Assembly: GCA_945872065.1 (NCBI GenBank)
Contig: CAMBYH010000002.1
Location: 1 to 64,000 of the forward strand
Source of the DNA: Arsukibacterium tuosuense
Lineage (GTDB): Bacteria; Pseudomonadota; Gammaproteobacteria; Steroidobacterales; GCA-2729495
Direction of reading: 5' to 3'
DNA: 64,000 bases
Position 1 is the first letter of the stretch. Each line of letters opens with the position of its first letter. Shown one piece after another: positions 51,660 through 59,375 of the stretch. A model generated the notes under the pieces. The model was not told the origin of the DNA. It did no database searches and saw only the letters and a program-made list of their open reading frames with translations. The position numbers and the translations under genes were made by a program.

Positions 51660-53026
51660 GCCGCACCGGGGTTGTATCGCGGCCCGGTCCGTCGGCTCTT
51701 ATGCCCCGGGCGGCCATTTCTTGCGCATTCCTGCTGGTCCTCCTGCCGGATTCTCGGGCCTTGGCCTACTGGCAGATCACCCCTCAGGCTGATGCGGGGA
51801 TCACCTATCAGACGAACCCACGGTACCTAACCGATGCGGAGGAAGCGGTAAATCCGGATGGCGGGGAAGACACGCTGGGCACCTTTGTGGATGTGCGCAC
51901 CGAGGGCGTCTGGAAAACCCCCAGCACCACGGTGTCTCTGGTACCGCGGCTCCGACGAACGGACTACCTGAAGGCCAACGATGACCTCAACAACGACGAC
52001 AGCTACCTCACTTTCCTGGCAACGTACACGGGGAGCCGCGGCAGTGTCGGCATGAACGTGCTTTACGCGGATACTTCGATTGTTACCAGCGATTTCCAGA
52101 CGGCGACGACGGACGATCCCGGCGCTCCACCACCAGTCAATGGCACCACCGGCAGGTACAGCAATGCCATGCAGAAAACCTGGACTTACCAGCCGTCCGT
52201 GACCTTTCAGCTTGCGACCCGCAACTCTTTTAGCATTACAGGGGACCTGGCAGACGTCACCTACAACGAGGATGGACTGCAGTTTGACGAAGCGGTGCGC
52301 TACGTTGATTACAGCAATTCCTCGGTCGAACTCGCGCTCCGCCACTACCTGAATCCAAAAAGTTTCTTCGTCATCGCCCTGAACGGCGGCAATTTTGTAA
52401 CTGAAAATCCAGACACCAGCATCCAGAACTCCACGGATTCCTTCAGTATCACGGCGGCCTACGATTACACCTTCTCCCAGACTCTGACCGGCAGCGTGAC
52501 TGCGGGCATAAGCAGAAGTGCCATTGATGTTTCAGGAATAGGGTTTGGTCTGGATCCCCTCACCGGCTCGCCCTGTACTGCCGACCGCACCTGCTCCATC
52601 AGCAACGAGGCACGGAACTTCGTTGGCTATGCCCAGTTGCGGAAACGGTCAGAAGACACAACTTTTGACGTCTCGCTCAGCCGGGCCATTGCCCCGGGCT
52701 CGAATGGCACTCAATCAGTCCAGGACTCTCTTCGGCTCGATATCAATCAGACGCTGACCCGCAAGCTGAGTGTCGGAATAGGAGGCGTCTATAGCAAGGA
52801 CTCAGCGCTGAGCAAGAATGCCACGCAGTTCGGAGACTTACGCCAGGACTCTGATTACTTGACCATCGACTCCCGCATCTCGTGGACCCTGACTGACACA
52901 CTGCAGTTCTACGGCAGCTACTCGTACATTTCCAGCACGACGGACGCGATCAACGGGAACGTTGACCAAAACAACAATCGCCTGAACTTTGGTGTCCTGT
53001 ACCGGGGTGTGGGCTTCCGGAGATAG
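51656..53026 (+). CDS. Outer-membrane beta-barrel protein of the EPS (PEP-CTERM-associated) system
   Basis: The 456-residue protein has a signal-like N-terminus (hydrophobic stretch about residues 18-40) and then continuous amphipathic strands with aromatic girdles (YWQITPQADAGITYQTNPRY, QFYGSYSYISSTT, LNFGVLYRGVGF). This resembles the outer-membrane proteins that accompany PEP-CTERM export genes and probably forms the polymer channel or a surface barrel. GTG start overlaps the export gene (GTGA). It ends 13 bp before algD, so the three form an operon. Confidence 0.75.
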   Translation: MSRTGVVSRPGPSALMPRAAISCAFLLVLLPDSRALAYWQITPQADAGITYQTNPRYLTDAEEAVNPDGGEDTLGTFVDVRTEGVWKTPSTTVSLVPRLRRTDYLKANDDLNNDDSYLTFLATYTGSRGSVGMNVLYADTSIVTSDFQTATTDDPGAPPPVNGTTGRYSNAMQKTWTYQPSVTFQLATRNSFSITGDLADVTYNEDGLQFDEAVRYVDYSNSSVELALRHYLNPKSFFVIALNGGNFVTENPDTSIQNSTDSFSITAAYDYTFSQTLTGSVTAGISRSAIDVSGIGFGLDPLTGSPCTADRTCSISNEARNFVGYAQLRKRSEDTTFDVSLSRAIAPGSNGTQSVQDSLRLDINQTLTRKLSVGIGGVYSKDSALSKNATQFGDLRQDSDYLTIDSRISWTLTDTLQFYGSYSYISSTTDAINGNVDQNNNRLNFGVLYRGVGFRR

Positions 53027-53039
53027 CAGAAGAGAATCA

Positions 53040-54359
53040 ATGACACCTACCCGTATAAGTATCTTTGGCCTCGGCTACGTGGGAGCCGTTTCGGCTGCCT
53101 GTCTGGTTAGGGAGGGCCATACGGTCATCGGCGTCGATCCCAATCAGGCCAAAGTCGACCTGATCAACAGCGGCCAGTCCCCCATCGTTGAGGATGGACT
53201 CGACGTACTGATCCGAGAAGGCGTCTCGGCAGGTCGCCTGTCGGCTGTCAGCGATGCGGCGGCAGCGGTAGCGGGTTCCGAGATCTCCTTTGTCTGTGTC
53301 GGGACACCCTCTGCCGCCAACGGGAGTCTCGACCTGCGCTATGTGCAGGCCGTATGCAGCGAGATCGGTACAGTGCTGAAGGGACTGAAACGCCCTCACA
53401 CCGTCGTTATTCGCAGCACGATCCTGCCAGGGACCATGCAGACCATCGTCCTGCCTGCTCTCCGTCAGGCGTCTGGCCTGGAGCCCGGCAAGGATTTCGC
53501 CGTTCTGAATAATCCGGAATTTCTCAGGGAAGGGACGGCCGTCAACGACTACTTCAACCCCCCGAAGACCGTTATCGGGGCCCTGCTTCCGGCGAATGCA
53601 CTGCCGCTGGAAAGGATCTATGCCGACTTGCCTGGCCCCAAGATCACCACCAGCCTGGAGACGGCTGAACTCGTGAAGTACGTGGATAACGTCTGGCACG
53701 CCCTAAAAGTAGGCTTCGCGAATGAAATCGGGGCCATCTGCAAGCAGCTAGAGATCGACAGCCACCCGGTCATGGACATTTTCTGCCAGGACCGGAAGCT
53801 GAACATCTCCCCTACCTACCTGAAACCGGGATTTGCGTTCGGCGGCTCCTGCCTGCCGAAGGACGTCCGGGCACTGACCTACAAGTCGCGGCAGCTCGAC
53901 CTGAAGCTCCCCATCATTGGCTCGATCCTGGAGAGCAATGAACTGCACCTCCAGCGAGCCATGGATATGGTGACGCGGCATGGCAGACGCCCGCTGGGTG
54001 TTCTCGGACTGAGCTTCAAGCCCGGCACCGACGACCTGCGGGAAAGTCCCATGGTGGAACTGGTCGAGCGACTGCTCGGCAAAGGCTATGACCTGCGCAT
54101 TTACGACCGTAACGTCAGCCTGGCAAGCCTGATGGGGGCCAACCGGGAGTTCATCTTCCGGCATATCCCCCATATTGCAAAGCTGCTGGTCCCAACCCTG
54201 GACGAGGTAACCCAGCACGCCGACGTCCTTGTCGTCAGCCACAACTCGCCCGAGTTTGAGGGCGCGATCCGGCAGATTCGCCCCGGACAGATTGTGGTGG
54301 ACTACGCCCGGGTATCCGGTGGCCGGTCAACTGCCGAATACGACGGCATTGCCTGGTAA
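53040..54359 (+). CDS. algD: GDP-mannose 6-dehydrogenase (AlgD-like)
   Basis: Four-electron oxidation of GDP-mannose to GDP-mannuronate. The 439-residue product begins with the NAD-binding ISIFGLGYVGAVSAACL and has NNPEFLREGTA, ANEIGAICK, the catalytic-Cys block FAFGGSCLPKDVRALTYKS and LGLSFKPGTDDLRESPMVEL. These segments and the overall length agree better with AlgD than with UDP-glucose dehydrogenase. It implies mannuronic acid in the polymer. The nucleotide-sugar preference should be confirmed by phylogeny. It ends 1 nt from the convergent tRNA-Val. Confidence 0.88.
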   Translation: MTPTRISIFGLGYVGAVSAACLVREGHTVIGVDPNQAKVDLINSGQSPIVEDGLDVLIREGVSAGRLSAVSDAAAAVAGSEISFVCVGTPSAANGSLDLRYVQAVCSEIGTVLKGLKRPHTVVIRSTILPGTMQTIVLPALRQASGLEPGKDFAVLNNPEFLREGTAVNDYFNPPKTVIGALLPANALPLERIYADLPGPKITTSLETAELVKYVDNVWHALKVGFANEIGAICKQLEIDSHPVMDIFCQDRKLNISPTYLKPGFAFGGSCLPKDVRALTYKSRQLDLKLPIIGSILESNELHLQRAMDMVTRHGRRPLGVLGLSFKPGTDDLRESPMVELVERLLGKGYDLRIYDRNVSLASLMGANREFIFRHIPHIAKLLVPTLDEVTQHADVLVVSHNSPEFEGAIRQIRPGQIVVDYARVSGGRSTAEYDGIAW

Positions 54360-54360
54360 A

Positions 54361-54435
54361 TGGTGGGCGATGAGTGGATTGAACACTCGACCTCTGCTGT
54401 GTGAAAGCAGCGCTCTACCACTGAGCTAATCGCCC
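54361..54435 (-). tRNA. tRNA-Val (anticodon CAC)
   Basis: 75 nt gene on the minus strand from GGGCGATTAGCTCAGTGG to an encoded CCA, with anticodon loop TTCACAC (CAC at 34-36) and a T-arm ending GTTCAATCC. It is tail to tail with algD, one base from its stop codon. TTGCCA (54469-54474) and TATATC (54447-54452), 16 bp apart, form a promoter just upstream. Confidence 0.95.
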
Positions 54436-54446
54436 GAGGGCGGAAT

Positions 54447-54474
54447 GATATACAGAGTCTGGCAGGTCTGGCAA
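54447..54474 (-). promoter_or_regulatory. Sigma-70 promoter for tRNA-Val
   Basis: On the minus strand TTGCCA and TATATC are separated by 16 bp; transcription would start a few bases before the tRNA 5' end at 54435. A plus-strand TATACT at 54496-54501 may serve the divergent ATPase gene, but no matching -35 was found. Confidence 0.5.
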
Positions 54475-54545
54475 AACTCATCCCTGCGGTGGGGATATAC
54501 TCGGGCCCGGAATACGGTGCTTTCAGAAGACAGTAACAAGTAACG

Positions 54546-55850
54546 ATGTACGAGGAATTCTTCAAGCTAAGCTGCCGCCCGTTCGACCTGGCGCCGGACC
54601 CGAAATTCATCTACATGACAGACCAGCACGCCCGTGCGGTCGCGAACGTGCGGTTCGCCCTGATGAATCACGATAGTTTTGTGATCATCTCTGGCGAGAT
54701 CGGGATCGGCAAAACCACCATCCTCAACACCGTCATGGAGGAGCTGGGTCCTGGCTACGTCACAGCCAAACTCGTCCACACTACGCTTACCCACATCGAG
54801 CTCCTGCAAGCCCTGATGTCCGAGTTTGGCATGCCAAACTACACGAAAAAGAAGGTCTTGCTGCTCGACTCCTTGCGCAACTTTTTCCTTGAACAAAACA
54901 AGAAGGGCAATCACGTCGTCATCATCGTCGACGAGGCCCAGAACCTCAGCTCCTCGGCACTGGAGGAGCTACGACTGCTCTCTTGCATCGATACGAGTGA
55001 CCGCCGGATCGTCTCAATCATCCTGACGGGTCAGCCATCACTCGATGATCTTCTTGACGCGCCAGGCCTTACCCAACTCCGACAGCGGGCCCGGTTGCGA
55101 CAGCGGCTTGATGCCATGGTGGAGTCAGAGACCCACGAGTACATCAGGCATCGACTCGCGATCGCCGGCGGCGACGCGAACGACATATTCGAGACAGAGA
55201 CTCTCAGCGAGATTCACCGGCTGACTTCCGGAATTCCACGGTTGATCAATACTCTGTGCGATACCGCCCTGACTGCCTGCATGGTCGAGAACCGGCCGCG
55301 AGTGACCCTCGAAGTCATCGACAATGTGGTTCACGAATTGCGCTGGCAGTGGTTCGAGGAACAGGCACCCCGTGCCCAGTCAGCCCGCTCAGCCACGGAA
55401 CCCTCGGCAGACGGGACCGTTAGTGTGATGGCCTACCGCTCCGGCCAACTCGTCGACCAGGTCGAAGCACACGGATTTCCCTTTGTCATCGGACGCGGCA
55501 ACGCCAACGACCTCGTGATCATCGACAAAGAGGTTAGCAGGCGCCATGCACTGATCGACTGCATAGGCGGCATCTATGTCGTAGAGGACCTGAACAGCAA
55601 GAATGGGATACTCGTCAACCAGAAGCGACGAGCCCGGGCACTACTGCGCTCCGGCGACATCATCTCCCTGGGCGAGGTAGATGTAGTGTTCTATGTGGAG
55701 CACAGGCGTTCGGGCAAGCCCCTCACTCGCGCCGCGGTGGAAGACAAGGTGCATGGGGAATTGGTTGACGATACCAGCAAACAGGTCGTGCAGACTATCG
55801 AAAGCGACACTGCCGACAGGGACACACAGCAGCTCTCTCGCCTGCCCTGA
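54546..55850 (+). CDS. GspA/ExeA-like AAA ATPase with C-terminal FHA domain (EPS-associated)
   Basis: The 434-residue protein has an AAA ATPase domain with Walker A GEIGIGKTT (50-58), Walker B VVIIVDEAQNLS (124-135) and sensor-type TGQPSL, like the ATPase found in PEP-CTERM exopolysaccharide loci. After a linker it adds an FHA domain (about 293-386: VIGRGNANDLVI, VSRRHALI, LNSKNGILVN). The canonical locus ATPase lacks this, so the tail should bind phosphothreonine peptides. It may drive or regulate secretion in response to a kinase. No Ser/Thr kinase is in the window. Confidence 0.85.
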   Translation: MYEEFFKLSCRPFDLAPDPKFIYMTDQHARAVANVRFALMNHDSFVIISGEIGIGKTTILNTVMEELGPGYVTAKLVHTTLTHIELLQALMSEFGMPNYTKKKVLLLDSLRNFFLEQNKKGNHVVIIVDEAQNLSSSALEELRLLSCIDTSDRRIVSIILTGQPSLDDLLDAPGLTQLRQRARLRQRLDAMVESETHEYIRHRLAIAGGDANDIFETETLSEIHRLTSGIPRLINTLCDTALTACMVENRPRVTLEVIDNVVHELRWQWFEEQAPRAQSARSATEPSADGTVSVMAYRSGQLVDQVEAHGFPFVIGRGNANDLVIIDKEVSRRHALIDCIGGIYVVEDLNSKNGILVNQKRRARALLRSGDIISLGEVDVVFYVEHRRSGKPLTRAAVEDKVHGELVDDTSKQVVQTIESDTADRDTQQLSRLP

Positions 55851-55912
55851 CCTGCAGCCAATGGCATCAGGGCTCAGACGCTAGGAGCAGTTCTGATTGC
55901 CCGGCCTGCCCG

Positions 55913-55943
55913 CGACAAGCCCTGGCTTGTCGGCGGCGCCGCC
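55913..55943. terminator. Hairpins between convergent ATPase and glycosylphosphotransferase genes
   Basis: CGACAAGCC (55913-55921) and GGCTTGTCG (55924-55932) are perfect 9-base arms; the palindrome GGCGGCGCCGCC follows at 55932-55943. The location between convergent stop codons (55850 and 55968) suits a bidirectional terminator, although no U tract follows. Confidence 0.4.
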
Positions 55944-55967
55944 GGGGTCTGCTGCAGCCGGGGGCCA

Positions 55968-57389
55968 CTAGCGCGGCGACCCGGACATGCTGGTTCCCCT
56001 CCCCCACACCACAACTTCAAGTGTCTGGAGCAGGATCAGGAGATCAGTGATGATGTTCGTGTTCTTGATGTAGTACAGATCGTAAGTCAGCTTCTCACGC
56101 GCATCATCCATCGACGCACCGTAGGGAAAGTTAAGCTGGGCCCAGCCAGTCAGCCCTGGCCGGACCCCATGCCTGTAGAGGTACAGCGACTCCTGCCGCG
56201 CCAGTACCTCGACAAATTCTGGCCTCTCCGGTCGCGGGCCCACCACACTCATATCTCCCCGGATTACGTTGAACAACTGGGGCAACTCATCGACACGAAA
56301 GCGCCTGATCAGGCGCCCGATCCGCGTGATCCGGTCGTCGCCCGCTGAAGAGAAACGCGGCCCCGTACCGACTTCGGCATCGACCCGCATGCTCCTGAAC
56401 TTCAGGAGGTTGAACACCCTGCCATGGAGCCCAACACGACGCTGGCGGTAGAGGACTGGCGCCGAAGGGCCGTCGCCGATTCGGATAGCGATCAGCGTCA
56501 CCACCAGAATCGGCGACATCAGGAGCAGCAAGACCGTGCTGAAAACCAGGTCGAAAAGACGCTTCATCCAGCGGTAGAGGATGTCTGTCTGACTGCTCTT
56601 CTCGTACAACAGCCAGCTCGGCTTCAGGATATCGAGATCCAGGCGTTCGGTTTCCCTCTCGAGGAAGTCTATAACGTCGGTGACAGACACGCCCCGCTGC
56701 TTCTGATTAAGGAGAAAATCCAGGGGCAGCATGCCCCGGCGGTCATCGAGCGCCACCACGATCTCGTCCAGTCTCCGGATTGCCCGCGCTTCTTCGGGCG
56801 TCAGCAGTGGCTCGATATCCAGCTTGTTGGCCACTTGCCGTTCTTCAGCGGATGCCACGATAAAGCCCACGACGTCGAAACTGCGCCGGTCCGCTCGCCG
56901 CCGCAGCCTGTAGATCCTGGAAGCTGCCTCTCCACCTCCCACCACCAGTACCCGCCGCTTGATGGGATTGAAGTCGAGAATGCGCAGCATGCCCAGCCGC
57001 ACACCGAAGACCAGAGTGGCCGCGATAAACAGGGCCAGCGCAAGCGCGCCGCGGCCAAAGCTGACGTCGGGCACGAGATAAAACAGGATAATGCTGATCC
57101 CGCCACCGACAACTACACCCAGAATGGCGCGGACTGCCGCTTCAGAGGGCGTGGGCCGTTGGCGTGGCCGGTACAGTCCCATGCTCAGCAGTCCCACCAC
57201 GAGACTGCCGGTGAACACCACGGCTCGCAGGGGCAGGGCGCCGACCGACTCAGCCACAAGGGACCAGTCGAAGGAAAAGCGCAGGCCGACCGCCAGAACA
57301 AAGGCGACTATTCCGACGCCGAGATCCACGAGCAACAGTGCGAGGACCGTCGTGGGCAGGCGACGCAGGGCTGCACTACCCCATTTCAT
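55968..57389 (-). CDS. Exopolysaccharide polyprenyl glycosylphosphotransferase (PEP-CTERM EpsB-like)
   Basis: Transfers a sugar-1-phosphate to undecaprenyl phosphate to start repeat-unit assembly. The 473-residue product has four or five membrane helices, a nucleotide-binding-like CoA_binding domain (about 135-215), a further helix (about 275-300) and the bacterial sugar transferase domain: KRLFDLVFSTVLLLLMSPIL, YRQRRVGLHG, KFRSMR and VDELPQLFNVIRGDMSVVGPRPERPEF. The ATG at 57389 precedes the first helix; the earlier start at 57410 adds seven residues. Confidence 0.9.
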   Translation of the reverse strand: MKWGSAALRRLPTTVLALLLVDLGVGIVAFVLAVGLRFSFDWSLVAESVGALPLRAVVFTGSLVVGLLSMGLYRPRQRPTPSEAAVRAILGVVVGGGISIILFYLVPDVSFGRGALALALFIAATLVFGVRLGMLRILDFNPIKRRVLVVGGGEAASRIYRLRRRADRRSFDVVGFIVASAEERQVANKLDIEPLLTPEEARAIRRLDEIVVALDDRRGMLPLDFLLNQKQRGVSVTDVIDFLERETERLDLDILKPSWLLYEKSSQTDILYRWMKRLFDLVFSTVLLLLMSPILVVTLIAIRIGDGPSAPVLYRQRRVGLHGRVFNLLKFRSMRVDAEVGTGPRFSSAGDDRITRIGRLIRRFRVDELPQLFNVIRGDMSVVGPRPERPEFVEVLARQESLYLYRHGVRPGLTGWAQLNFPYGASMDDAREKLTYDLYYIKNTNIITDLLILLQTLEVVVWGRGTSMSGSPR

Positions 57390-57839
57390 GGCAAAACGTC
57401 CTCGTCGCACGGTAACTCCCCTGCACGGTGCCGCAATGGCCAGGGAGGTGGTTAATGTGCATCATTTGCGGGTCATCTTAGTGATCTGAGCACGCCCATA
57501 CCAGTAGCGTTTCCCGGATTACGTCACCCGCGGGGCCAAGGTTGCTCATTGCCACCAGAGGCATGATTGGCTGAGGTGGAACTGTCCGCCGGTTTGGCTG
57601 ATACCGTGAACGGGTCGGTAGCGGCCTGCAGGGCCGGAGACAGAGTGGTACCGGGTACCTTTCCAACGCCGCAGGATGTGGCTATGTTGAAGGGGTGAAA
57701 GTTGTCCTCTTGTCCGGTGGGCTGGGTCCAGGTGAGGCCAGGCTGGCCTCAGACCGGCAGCCAGGCTTCTGGTGCTCGCCGCCAGCACCAGCCCGACGCG
57801 CGCTGATCTCGTTCTTGCCTCTTACCTGACTCCCTGATC
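57390..57839. other. Divergent intergenic region between EPS genes
   Basis: No gene is convincing in this 450 bp gap between divergent genes. It holds an 8-base inverted repeat TGAGGCCA / TGGCCTCA (57733-57740, 57744-57751) with a 3 nt spacer, a small palindrome GGTACCGGGTACC (57647-57659) and a weak sigma-54-like pair, GG 57745-57746 and GC 57757-57758, at spacing 10. Small minus-strand frames here lack coding features. Confidence 0.5.
57733..57758 (+). promoter_or_regulatory. Inverted repeat and candidate sigma-54 site upstream of the flippase gene
   Basis: TGGCCTCAGACCGGCA has GG and GC 10 bp apart about 82 bp before the flippase start, and its first half is one arm of an 8-base inverted repeat. 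Both could be chance or an operator; the consensus match is low. Confidence 0.25.
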
Positions 57840-59342
57840 ATGGCCAGCCCCGCGGATTCCCCGCCACGGGACAACCAGTCCCTGGACCAGTCGGCCCTCT
57901 CGGGGGTCGCCTGGGCGAGTGCCGCCAAGTTATCCACTCAGGTCCTCGCCTGGGCCAGCACAATCATCGTGGCGCGCATTCTGAATCCTTCAGACTTCGG
58001 GCTGATGACCATGGCGACGGTGTTTCTGGGCGTGGTCATGATGCTGAGCGAATTCGGGGTGGGCAGCGCCGTGGTAACGCTGCGGGAGCTGGCGCCCGAG
58101 AAGCTCTATCAGCTCAACTCCATCAGCCTGCTGCTTGGCCTTGGCGGCACACTGGTAACGGTCCTCATGGCCTACCCCCTGGGACTCTTCTTTCGGGCCC
58201 CTGAACTGCCGCCAGTCCTGATGGTTGTGGGCCTCACCTTTCTCATTTCCTCATTCCAGATCGTCCCTGCGGCAATGCTGCGGCGCGAACTCCGGTTTCG
58301 CACCCTCGCCCTGATCGACATCGGCCGGGGGCTGCTTATGCCCACAGTGACTCTCATTGGCGCCCTGCTGGGCCTTCGCTACTGGGCACTGGCACTTGGC
58401 ACCGTAGCTGGCGCTGTGGCCACGATGGTCTTCACGCTGTACTGCCGCCGGATCGCGTTTGCCCGGCCTCGCCTCACGGGCCTCCGGGAGGTGCTGCACT
58501 TCAGCCGGGATGTCCTGGTTAGCCGCCTGGCGTACATCATCTACCAGGACGGTGATTTTGCCGTGGCAGGCCGCAGGCTCGGCCAGGCCGCCGTGGGCGA
58601 TTACTCCCTGGCCTGGACGCTCGCCACCAGCCCAATCGAGAAACTCACGTTGGTGCTGTCGGACGTCACGCCAGGACTGTTCAGCGCGGTACAGAACGAT
58701 CGGCCCGCTCTCAGACGCTATTTTCTGAATCTCTCGGAGATTCTCTGCATCGCGACCTTTCCAGCGGCGGTCGGGCTGGCGCTGGTGAGCATTGACCTGG
58801 TGGCTGTGGTTCTGGGCCCGAAGTGGGTCGGCGCCGGGCCTCCGCTGGCACTTCTGGCCCTTTACGCCGGTGCCCGCTCCGTCACTGGCCTGTTCGGCCA
58901 CCTGTTCATTGCGACCCGTGAAACGCGCTTCATGATGTGGATATCCATCACTGGTGCGGTTTGTCTGCTCACGGGATTTATCGTGGGCAGCAACTGGGGA
59001 ACAGCAGGCATCGCGGCTGCATGGCTGTTGATTCACCCATCGATTTCAGTGTGTGCGTTTACGCGCGTCCGACGGGTCCTGGATCTGTCTGGGATTCAGT
59101 ACCTGAAGGCACTGCGCCTGGGCCTCGATGGGTCCGCGGCCATGGCTCTCGCGGTCCTGGCTTTCCAGACTTTTCTGGCTTCAACCTGGTCGCCTGGCCT
59201 GCGCCTGATCGCCTCCATGCTGGTGGGTGCCGCGGTCTTCGGCCTCACCAGCTGGTTGTTGCATCGGGCGCGGCTGCGGGAGATTCTCGACTGGCTTACG
59301 CGGGTGCGACGCGGTGGTACCCCGGCAGCTGAGCCGGCCTGA
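57840..59342 (+). CDS. Wzx-like lipopolysaccharide/exopolysaccharide flippase
   Basis: The 500-residue MOP-superfamily transporter has about 13-14 transmembrane helices, starting GVAWASAAKLSTQVLAWASTIIVARILNPSDFG, the characteristic N-terminal block of polysaccharide flippases. It should move undecaprenyl-linked repeat units to the periplasm for this locus. It is divergent from the glycosylphosphotransferase and convergent with the amidotransferase gene. Confidence 0.9.
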   Translation: MASPADSPPRDNQSLDQSALSGVAWASAAKLSTQVLAWASTIIVARILNPSDFGLMTMATVFLGVVMMLSEFGVGSAVVTLRELAPEKLYQLNSISLLLGLGGTLVTVLMAYPLGLFFRAPELPPVLMVVGLTFLISSFQIVPAAMLRRELRFRTLALIDIGRGLLMPTVTLIGALLGLRYWALALGTVAGAVATMVFTLYCRRIAFARPRLTGLREVLHFSRDVLVSRLAYIIYQDGDFAVAGRRLGQAAVGDYSLAWTLATSPIEKLTLVLSDVTPGLFSAVQNDRPALRRYFLNLSEILCIATFPAAVGLALVSIDLVAVVLGPKWVGAGPPLALLALYAGARSVTGLFGHLFIATRETRFMMWISITGAVCLLTGFIVGSNWGTAGIAAAWLLIHPSISVCAFTRVRRVLDLSGIQYLKALRLGLDGSAAMALAVLAFQTFLASTWSPGLRLIASMLVGAAVFGLTSWLLHRARLREILDWLTRVRRGGTPAAEPA

Positions 59343-59375
59343 AGAGCACTCAACACGGCCATGGACGTCTGCCAG

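Noticed and set aside
57546-57788. 80-codon minus-strand frame in the 450 bp EPS gap
   Set aside because: No ribosome-binding site, domain or homologous motif is visible; the gap looks regulatory.
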